Assembly (NCBI GenBank): GCA_014898425.1
Contig: RCSZ01000006.1
Coordinates: forward strand, 744,001 to 808,000
Length of the DNA stretch: 64,000 nucleotides
Source of the DNA: Botryotinia globosa
Taxonomy: Eukaryota > Ascomycota > Leotiomycetes > Helotiales > Sclerotiniaceae
Reading direction: 5' to 3'
Each line of letters begins with the position of its first letter. The first letter of the stretch is position 1. A model generated the notes under the pieces. It saw only the letters and a list, made by a program, of their open reading frames with translations. It ran no database searches and had not been told where the DNA came from. The translations under genes were made by a program, and so were the position numbers. Shown piece by piece: positions 55,742 to 64,000 of the stretch.

Positions 55742-56640
55742 GATGACATGGGAGAGTGGGATGCGAGTGGAATTGGGGTTGGGAGCGGCATTTGCATTTG
55801 CATGTATATGTGTATGAGCGTGGATTCTTTCGTTCTTTTTTTTTCTCTTCTTTCTTTTGTGATGCGAGAAGTGGAGAAGTATAATAGTTGTCAACTTGCA
55901 TGGTTTAGGGTAGGGGCATGAATGAATGGATGGATGGATGGATAGATAGGTGGGCGGTGTTATGGGATGAGAAAGGGAATATGGAATATGTATATTTCTT
56001 GGGCTGGGGTTATTTGTGTATGTGGGAAGTGGTGGGTGGTGGAATGGAATGGAATGGATGTGTATGAGAAAAATCGTTTTGTAATTTTAGGGGAGTTGAG
56101 AAGAGGGGGGAGGGAGGAAGGGGGTGGATAATGACTATGAGGGTCTAGAATGAGAAGCGGAATGGAATACAGATTCAAATTCAAATCCAAATCCAAATTC
56201 AAATTAATACGATGGAGATAATGGATACTTGAGCGTTTATTTTGTGTGTCTGTATGTTGTATATTATATCTATGACCTTGCGCGGTGATTGAAATTGAGA
56301 GTGAAATCGAGGTTGGAATTCAAATTGACGAGGTGGAGTGAAGGGAAGTGAAGTGAAGTGGAGTAGATTCGAATGGAGTAATGAGGTGATGAGGTGATGA
56401 TTTTGAAGGATAGTTTTCTCTTGGGGGAAGGATGGGATGGGGGGAGGAAAATAGGAATGGGAATGGGAAGGGAAGGGAAGGAATAGATGAGGAGGTTGTG
56501 TGTGTAGAAGAATTGAAATAGGTGTGAGATGAGATGATGAGATGGTTGTTTATGTTTATATTGATGTTGATATAGTGTGTGGATGTGTGGATGTGTGTAA
56601 GAGAGTGAGTATGATGGAGTGGAAAAATAAGAAGAGATCT
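55742..56640. other. Gene-free, 3' flank of CCCH gene
   Basis: Purine-rich non-coding DNA with GGAT repeats near 55925-55945, GGAAT repeats near 56035-56060 and CAAAT repeats near 56170-56205. No convincing ORF. Confidence 0.5.
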
Positions 56641-56674
56641 CTGATGGATTGGAGATCGGAAGATTAGAGTGGAA

Positions 56675-56850
56675 GACTGGAGGACTGGAGGACTGGAGGA
56701 CTGGAGGACTGGAGGACTGGAGGACTGGAGGACTGGAGGACTGGAGGACTGGAGGACTGGAGGACTGGAGGACTGGAGGACTGGAGGACTGGAGGACTGG
56801 AGGACTGGAGGACTGGAGGACTGGAGGACTGGAGGACTGGAGGACTGGAG
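56675..56850. repeat. 8-bp minisatellite (GGAGGACT)n
   Basis: About 22 near-perfect copies of GGAGGACT over 176 bp. All six frames stay open because of the repeat, giving artefactual Trp/Arg/Thr/Gly or Ser/Pro/Gln repeat peptides. The array has no spacers and is not CRISPR-like. Confidence 0.9.
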
Positions 56851-57690
56851 CTTGAGATGAGACAACATGATATGATTACAATGAGATAGCAGTAGATGAT
56901 GAAAGAGAGGATATCTTTTGGACGTTTTGTTTTGTTTAGTATTCTACTTTTCCCTTGTAGGATTTCCAAGTGTTTCTTGATATATTCTTTCGCGCCCTGG
57001 GATTTCATCGGGAGGGGAACAGTGGTTGATCCGGGGGTTGATATTGGGGATTCGATGTTTGATGTCTATCTAAGATCTTCTTTCTACCCATATAGCAATT
57101 TGCCGTCTACCTGGTATGCAATACTTGATATGCAAGATCTAATATTGAGGCATGATATCCATATATTGATTTTTGACGCTAGGAAAGAAAGTCTTTACTC
57201 TACTCTCAAGGAAAGTGTATTTTTATATCAAAGAGAAGCATCCATCCTTCTACGGAAGAACATTTCAAGAATTGAATAGAGTTTAAAGACAGGGTGGATT
57301 CATAGATTGACCTCCCTTGATTAAACTTTACTTCTTGCGCTGAAGAGAAACCTTTGTCTGATCTGGATGATAGAATTGGAAGTTTTGGAGAAGACTCTGG
57401 TCTTAGGAATTTGGGATTTAGCGGTGAGGATTCATTCCCGTATGAAAATCCCAACTATCCCTCCCATCTTACACAGGATTAAAGAATTGTCTTTCTCAGA
57501 GGGAGTAGAGTGGATTGGGGCAAGTGAAGTAAGGGCGGAATGGAAATTATGCAAAGTGGAATGTCTATTGATAAGTTCACATCACTCAACTTGCACTGAT
57601 CACCATGAATAGACAGAGAGATTTTGAAATGTCAAAATACATGAGCAAGAAGCGCAAGATAAAAGCTGAAAACTATGTGTAAGCCCTAAT
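56851..57690. other. Gene-free DNA
   Basis: Mixed composition with a plus-strand open frame (56896-57279) that lacks recognisable features. No RNA gene seen. Confidence 0.4.
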
Positions 57691-57798
57691 TCTCTCATGT
57701 ATAAATACATACATACATACATACATACCTATCTATCTACCTACCTATTTACCACCTCTAAACACACGAATATAAAACCAGTAAAAGAAATCCAATAC

Positions 57799-57950
57799 TC
57801 TCACTCATCTCTCACTCATCTCTCACTCATCTCTCACTCATCTCTCCCTCCTCTTTCCCTCCCCTTTCCCTCCCCTTTCCCTCCCCTTTCCCTCCCCTTT
57901 CCCTCCCCTTTCCCTCCCCTTTCCCTCCCCTTTCCCTCCCCTTTCCCTCC
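57799..57950. repeat. Two adjoining 11-bp arrays
   Basis: CTCTCACTCAT repeats about four times. One intermediate unit CTCTCCCTCCT follows. TTTCCCTCCCC then repeats about eight to nine times. Both parts have an 11-bp period, and the intermediate shows how one unit type could have arisen from the other. Confidence 0.75.
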
Positions 57951-58500
57951 CTCCCCGTGCCACCCTACAATTCCTCCCTCGCATTCACACCGCGGATAAA
58001 CTCTCCAGACGAATAAGGAAGGAGGGGTATTCATAAACCGCGATTCTTATTACTTACTAGGTACCCGTGGCCCTAGGTGATGTTGAAGGATTGAAGCAGG
58101 GTCTCGGTAAGAATAAGCTAAACTGGGATATTGTGAGTTAAGCTGAATATGGAGAAGGATGAGTTGGATTGCTTGGATTGGATATGAGTAGATTTGAAGG
58201 AGATGGGGCTGAAGGATTCTATTGTTTTATTATTTTATTATTTTTGCTTCACTACGAAAGAGTCGCGATGTTGGGTTCGGGTTTGTGAGAGAATAGATGA
58301 TAGCGATGGAGGAATATATAGTCAGTGAGAATGCTTGCTTGAATCCACATGACTCAACTTGAGTCGTTCGATGGTGGAATAGGTTGGATTGGGCTGAGTG
58401 AATTGAATATGATTGTGAATATGAATGTGAATGAATGTTATCTATGTATGTCCTTCAAATATGGAGTGAGAATATGTACATATGGAATTTGAGAAGATCT
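57951..58500. other. Gene-free DNA
   Basis: Purine-biased non-coding DNA. Nothing recognisable. Confidence 0.4.
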
Positions 58501-58730
58501 CTCTCTCTCACCATACATCCCAGATAAAAAATTCCAGTATCAAGACACACTCAAGAAAAGTTGTAATTCATCAAACTAACTCAGTCATACACCTACAAAT
58601 ACCTCCTCAAAGCTCAATACCATAACTGCAGCTTACTTTTTATCTCCGCTTCATCACTTGAAGCTAGAAATTATATTGCCGTTTCCATCCTATTTACATT
58701 TCAATTCCGAAACGTAAGTTTTTATTCTCA
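58500..58730 (+). promoter_or_regulatory. Leader-like segment with splice donor
   Basis: Composition changes sharply from GT-rich to C/A/T-rich at about 58500, like other transcription start regions here. Continuous A/C/T-rich leader-type DNA follows to a good donor, CCGAAAC then GTAAGT, at about 58710-58717. No ATG-started ORF follows nearby. This could be a spliced 5' leader of a gene lying right of the window, or a non-coding RNA. Confidence 0.3.
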
Positions 58731-61700
58731 TCACTAGGAAGGTGTATGTGATTGGTCCCGATTAACTGGTTGTGTTATGTTATCTTGTGGATTGGATTGG
58801 ATTGGATTGGGCGGGGAAGAGGATCGATGTGACTAGGATGATGGTTGGTGGCTGGAGCTGAAACATAAATTGTGATGGGTCAGGGTGGTGTAAACAGGGT
58901 AGTGAGGGGGTTTGGGGTATGGACTTTACGATTGAGATGGTGGGACGATGGGTAGGTGAAGGGATGATGAGGTGGTTTTGTGATATGAGGGAATAAGATG
59001 GAAGGGGAGATGAGGTGGGAGAGTGCGGTTGCGGTTGGGTTGGGTGAAAGTTTGGAGAAGAGGGGATAGTGTGATAACTTTGAAGATAGTAGTGAGAGTG
59101 TAAGAAGGATAGTGAAAGTCTGAAAGAACGGCTGAAGGAAGGGATCAGATTGGTGAGCGAGGGGTGGGAGGTGAGGGTAAGATTCTAGTGAGATACGATG
59201 AGATGAGTTGTGATTGCACAGGTGAAAATTGATAAGATAGATGACTGAGTGGCGTCGGAGTTGGTAATATATGTAATGGTATCTGATAACCGTTCTTGTG
59301 ATGAGATGTTATGTCGTTGACATGATTGGCTTGGCTGTGCTGTGTGATGGTAGTAAATAATGCGAACGAGTAGGAAGAGAGTGAGTAGTAGCCGGTTTGG
59401 AACACATACGAAGAAGAGATCTTGAACGTTTCTGGCTCTTCACGAATTTGAGTCTGATGATGCAATTTATCTTCTCGATTTAGTGATGCGTCGGGATTGG
59501 TCAAACAAGCTGTTGAAGTGAAATAGACGTAGAAAGGTAGGCATTAAGCAAGTGAGACATCTCCAGACATCCAGCAGCATCACTATCGCAAGTTTCCGAG
59601 TCCGGTCTAGATGAATATAGAAGGGTGTGAGAATTACCCAATAACGAGATATACGACAGTGAGGTGTGCGTATGCGTGTGCGTGTATATGTGCGTGTATA
59701 ATCATGCTATCGGCTTATGTTGCATAAACCCGGCGCATATTCCATTCAACCCTAACAACGTAGATCTCAAACAGCAACGTCGACGCCCAAAATGATGATT
59801 GACGAGTAGAATGGCTTACCTCTCTCACACAGCTTAAATTAGAAATAAAAGGCTTGAATATAATAAAGGAAGGATTTCAAAGCTCGTGCAGTATATGCAT
59901 CAAAAGCTTTAGATTCTAATCCCTCCCATAAATTTTCTGGAAAAAGTAATTCCAGTAAGCGCCGACCGTTTATAAGTCTTGGACATACATTGATTCCAAA
60001 TATCCTGGTGTTTGGGATCAATTCGTCGAGATGCCGAGACGGTCTGCGAGGAAACAAGTGAGTTGAATGCTATTTATGGATGTCCGGAAGGATTTGCTTT
60101 ATAAGGCAAGCAAAGGCAAAAAATGAAATGCGGCCTGGGACTTGTGGAACCATGAAAAAAGAGCTGTGAAGAAAGTTGGATTACAAGGCTGTATGCACGT
60201 GTAATTCGCAAGCTATTGTAGGTTTGAGTATGTACGCAATCATTGCAAGCGGTGAGAGAGCTGATTGAGAGTGAGAGTTTGGGGGGTTACGGTGGCATTC
60301 GTGTGCTACTATTCCTTTAATATTGCCATTCACTGAGAGCATTTTCCGAAGGTAAAATTGAATGGCGAAGAAGATCTTACGAGACTGAACATGTCTCAAT
60401 TGGGGGCGATAAACAGACATGATGATGTGGATTCTTGGGTTGCTCCTCAAGATAATCAGTGTTATGTAGCTTTTGACTTTTGGATGACTAGAGAACGAGT
60501 AGTCAGTAACTCAAGGTTGTGAGACTTCCATGCAAACCCCTTTCCCAACTATAAAATGCCGATACTCACGTCAAGAATGCTTGGTAACATGTGAGTCGTA
60601 GAATTGGGATGATCAGAGTACATGGGCATGGGACGTACATCTGCTGAGTTCATTGGGATATGTACTCCCTGGGAGCTGATCTGGTTTATGAAAAGAATGA
60701 CAGCGAAGTCGGATATGGTTGTCAGTAGTGCAATCCAGAAAACTTCCCAAAACGATCAGAATTGCATCATAGTTGGTCATTGGGCATTATTAGCACGGCT
60801 GAGACGAATAAATGGCAGGTTATTTCTCATCTGTTCAGGATACAATAAATCAAGAACGGGTCATAAGGTCGCTTCCTAGGATTTTCCCTATTCTCTGAGC
60901 CTTTCATGCGGTGATTGTATAGGAGCGGAGAAAGCCTTCCAGGTCTATTCTCTAGTTTTCGACACTAATGTTCTGTGGCGAAGATGTATTCGTGAAGCAA
61001 CATGGGAAAGGTTTGACAGCTGAGTCCTCGGCATTAAGCGTTGCATTTTTCAAGAACAATCCTTTAGTAACTTGAAGTCATAATCCATGTCATCCGCACT
61101 TTTCTGCCTTCAAGGTCGCAAACCACCAGAAGTAGCAGGTAGATTCATTCCGCTTAGGTGAGAATTAATGGGTTTATATTGATAATTGGGCACTATACCC
61201 CATTGTGAGCTTTACAAGGAGTTGGGGTTGGAGGAAAGTGGTGAGAACTGTCCACTTGGTCTTTAGATGGAACTCCATCTCATCCCAAGGGTAGAAGAGG
61301 ACTTTGGATCAATCGTCACATCTTACCGATCACATTGTAGATCTAACAACGGCATTGTATGATGACATCAATACAATTAGCTGAATACCCTGGCTATTCG
61401 AAGCTTCTTGAGATAAACGGAGTTGTCTTGAAAATGGGATGGAAATAGATGATGACCAGACAGTAAAACTTTTCACCCGACCAATGAAATACTCCAACTT
61501 TTTAGTCCAGACCCAAGTATTGTATAAGTACTATATCTGAAGTGACAGTATGTATGCATTTAGCAAATATATCGAAGGCTTTGTCTGAAAATGATATAAT
61601 TTGACAAGGAGTACGTGCTTTCCTCGACATGATAAATTGTTTATCTCCAGTTCCGGTTATTGCATTGTACCGTGCTACTGTAAATAACCTTGAGATGACA

Positions 61701-61857
61701 TGACACAACACTTGACGGCATGATTTCGATTTTCAACCGCACTTTAAAGCTACTTATTCCGGTATTCGGAGCATAGAACTTTGAGACATACAGTCGAAAA
61801 AATGCCTAGGTATTTTCTACCATGGACTTGAAATAGTTTCACACATAATCGTGATGT
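58731..61857. other. Gene-free DNA, about 3.1 kb
   Basis: No convincing coding region on either strand. Frames at 59145-59504, 59839-60057, 60181-60450 and 60622-60879 have no recognisable domains and lie in changing phases. The stretch may be a long regulatory region or an intron of a leader. Confidence 0.4.
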
Positions 61858-62322
61858 TCATGTAGATGTTGTGAGATATTCCAAATGAATTTCGATTGAT
61901 ACCGTTGAAGTATTAGATGTGCACAGGAGGGAAAAGTACACGATACATGGCATCGAATGGTGTAACCTTCCTAACACCTCAAGTTTCCCCTCCTTGTATC
62001 GCATGAAAAAGATTCTTACCGGGCGACCAGGGTAGGACATAGTCCGAAGGGATTCAACCAATGGTTTCAAAGTCCACATGCAGATGTACCTGAGGAGTGG
62101 TTGCATTGCTGTGCTGACAGCAAGCCCCGGAGGCCCACGGGTAGGTGTAGATAATGTGTAGTCAGGTAAACATGTGAAGAATACATCGGATGAAAATTTT
62201 GAAGAAAGAATGAACCGATCTGCTTCAGGGTCTGTTGGAAAAAGGTGGAATCTGAATGGGATCTCAACGCCCAATACAGAAGCACGGGCATTTAATCTGT
62301 TTGATCTCCTCATTTGTTCCAT
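61858..62322 (-). CDS. Possible hypothetical protein (154 aa)
   Basis: This ATG-started frame encodes 154 residues with mixed composition, including RFHLFPTDPEADRFILSSKF and RTMSYPGRPVRIFFMRY, so it is more protein-like than its neighbours. There is no signal peptide, membrane segment or known motif. It may be an orphan gene or chance ORF in a long gene-poor region. Confidence 0.25.
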   Translation of the reverse strand: MEQMRRSNRLNARASVLGVEIPFRFHLFPTDPEADRFILSSKFSSDVFFTCLPDYTLSTPTRGPPGLAVSTAMQPLLRYICMWTLKPLVESLRTMSYPGRPVRIFFMRYKEGKLEVLGRLHHSMPCIVYFSLLCTSNTSTVSIEIHLEYLTTST

Positions 62323-64000
62323 CTCACGTCAGAGAATATATCATGACCACGAATCAGATGAGGATATACTGACAATGAATCTGAAGTTTTAAGTTTAGGA
62401 TATACACAGCCACTTGGCTAACCATTTCAGTAGCTAGATAGCTACTAGATTTTGTATCAGCTTCAGCAGTACTATTGTTCAGATACAATACAGAAACTGT
62501 GTTGCATGAACCGAAGCACCTAGGGACTATCCGTACGGTGTACACGGCGTAGAGGACGGTGGTTAGATGATGTTTATTTTGTCGGATGGCACATTCTGGG
62601 CCCAGCGCTGGTGTCTGTGCTATGTTGCGATGAGGTGTGGTGTGATGTATGTCCTAAGCAGGAGAAGTATGAGAAATTCTCGTCCCTATTTTTCCTTCCT
62701 TCTTCCTTCTTCTTTCTTCCTTCTTCCTTCTTCCTTCTTCTGCTTCTTCTCCTCTCCGACCTCTTCCAAATGTGAACAAATAACGCCCTGATCTCCTCCA
62801 AGCATCTATTTTAATGAACCCGCAGACGGGAGGAAGGTCTCTTCGCTAGATTGTCCGTGAAAGGAAGAAGGCATAGTAATTCCTATAAACACTCAACATT
62901 GACTTGACATGCATCTAAATACCTAGCCAGGCACTAGGTACTGTCTGAATGAGAAAGATTCGAGATTGCCATATATGACGGTCATAAACAACGGATATCT
63001 CTTACCACATTGGGACAGATATTGAGATTTATTTGTTATACGCAGTAAATATAAGGTAAACGGGCTCGGAGAATTACCTTGGTGTGAAGTTGTGAACGGA
63101 GCAGAAAGGTCCACGGGTATGTAAGATGAAGATTAATTTCCCAATATAGTTTAGCGCTTGCTATATATAAAAAGCAGATGTCTATACTAAATATAAATTT
63201 GGGCGATTTTAATAATGTACGCACACATAAATACATATATTAGTATTAAATACCTACGAACCTTGTGTAGGTAGGTAATCCCAGCAAAACATGAAACGAG
63301 AGCTCAGCCACTAATTATGAGTTTTGACCAATTAAAATGAAATTAACGGTAAGATACATTTTTCCACTCATTTCTTTTTCTTTTTCTTTTTCTTTTTCTT
63401 TTTCTTTTTCCTTTGCCATCTCTCATCACTCTTCACTTCACTTATCTCATACCTCAGTCTAGCCACTCACACTCACACATCCATAATCCATGAATGCATA
63501 CCTACCTAGGTACAGTAGGTATATTCTCCGGAAGCGATTCCATTCAGACCTCAGGATTTGGTGACGACATGGTACCACTATGTGACGACGCACATTCTCT
63601 TTGACCTCAATGGCAATTACGAAGATGTACGATGTAGTGTACCGAATAAAAAGATCAATAAAGAGAATTGCCATGGACCCCAGCCACCTCCGATACGTAT
63701 ATATGTATACATGTACATATGTACATATGTATGTGTATGTGTTTGTATGTATGTAATGTACTATATTGTCTTCTACTTCCTGTATTGTACAGTATACAGA
63801 ACAAATGCTTTTCTCCGTACTCATCATTTGTGTTGACGATGGATGGATGTGTTGGCAAGCAACAACACAAACTATAACCTAGCAGAAGCACGAGCTGAAC
63901 ACAGCGAGAATACAATCTCCATCTGATTTGAGATAGGATTGGATATACACACGTCTTATGAACATAAGGTAGAAAAACATCCCATACCTACTTCCCGCAA
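62323..64000. other. Gene-free DNA with simple repeats
   Basis: Contains CTT-rich repeats (about 62694-62755), a (CTTTTT)n run (about 63371-63411), CCTACCTAGGTA near 63500-63512 and TACATATGTA-type repeats near 63705-63750. No credible gene is seen up to the window edge. Confidence 0.45.

Noticed and set aside
56675..56850. CRISPR-like array
   Set aside because: Units are directly adjacent with no spacers, and the genome is eukaryotic.
56649..57008. Trp/Arg/Thr/Gly and Ser/Pro/Gln repeat proteins
   Set aside because: All frames are open across the 8-bp array; no flanking coding signal.
57697..58034. Ser/Pro/Phe and Gly/Lys/Glu ORFs
   Set aside because: Generated by the 11-bp arrays.
63558..63915. 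Overlapping ORFs near the right end
   Set aside because: Arise from TACATATGTA-type repeats; Tyr/Cys/Met-rich and unlikely to be coding.

Overview
The window looks like nuclear DNA of a filamentous ascomycete. The genes carry short introns (47-92 bp for most) with GTRAGT/GTATGT-type donors and CTAAC/CTGA-type branch sites. Very AT-rich blocks with C-to-T/G-to-A decay alternate with normal genic DNA, and promoters are full of CTACCTACC-like runs. The protein set (chitin synthase, sedolisin, fungal PLD, RTF1, COQ7, SLY1) fits a leotiomycete such as Botrytis, Sclerotinia or Monilinia. That placement is inference, not a database result.

Region 1 (1-11.3 kb) is an AT-rich, RIP-like accessory block. 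It holds at least seven short inverted-repeat elements (about 340-515 bp) in five sequence families, most flanked by TA. It also holds a decayed Ty3/Gypsy-like fragment (protease region on the minus strand near 6.1-6.3 kb) and a decayed repeat-containing reading frame (6.9-7.95 kb). A 5'-truncated gene relic lies at 9.3-9.8 kb, beside a small intact ORF at 9.04 kb. One apparently intact gene, a protein-kinase-like protein at 4.28-5.45 kb, survives inside this block with an inverted-repeat element in its immediate promoter.

Region 2 (11.3-43.6 kb) is the conserved gene block, mostly spliced housekeeping genes. In order: an uncharacterised protein with a short first exon; a GNAT acetyltransferase; RTF1 (Paf1 complex) divergent from COQ7; a very large phospholipase D; an alpha/beta hydrolase; a gamma-glutamylcyclotransferase-like protein with an acidic tail; a DUF218 protein; a chitin synthase (class I/II type); a low-molecular-weight tyrosine phosphatase; and a secreted sedolisin protease. 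An AT-rich minisatellite of about 0.8 kb separates the divergent PLD and hydrolase genes.

Region 3 (43.6-55.7 kb) has another inverted-repeat element just downstream of the sedolisin and a curious array of about 142-bp diverged repeats at 45.2-45.8 kb. The SM protein SLY1 follows, then a long CCCH zinc-finger protein with a TFIIS-N-like helical segment and a perfect RVKF PP1-docking motif. The last resembles metazoan PNUTS and fission-yeast Ppn1.

Region 4 (55.7-64 kb) is about 8 kb without a convincing gene, rich in micro/minisatellites. One stretch near 58.5-58.7 kb looks like the spliced leader of a gene lying to the right.

The genes do not form an operon or an obvious cluster. No clear defence, CRISPR or biosynthetic system is visible. 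The most novel material is the family of TA-flanked inverted-repeat elements, the decayed retroelement and gene relics, the unusual repeat arrays, and a predicted 7-nt terminal coding exon in PLD.
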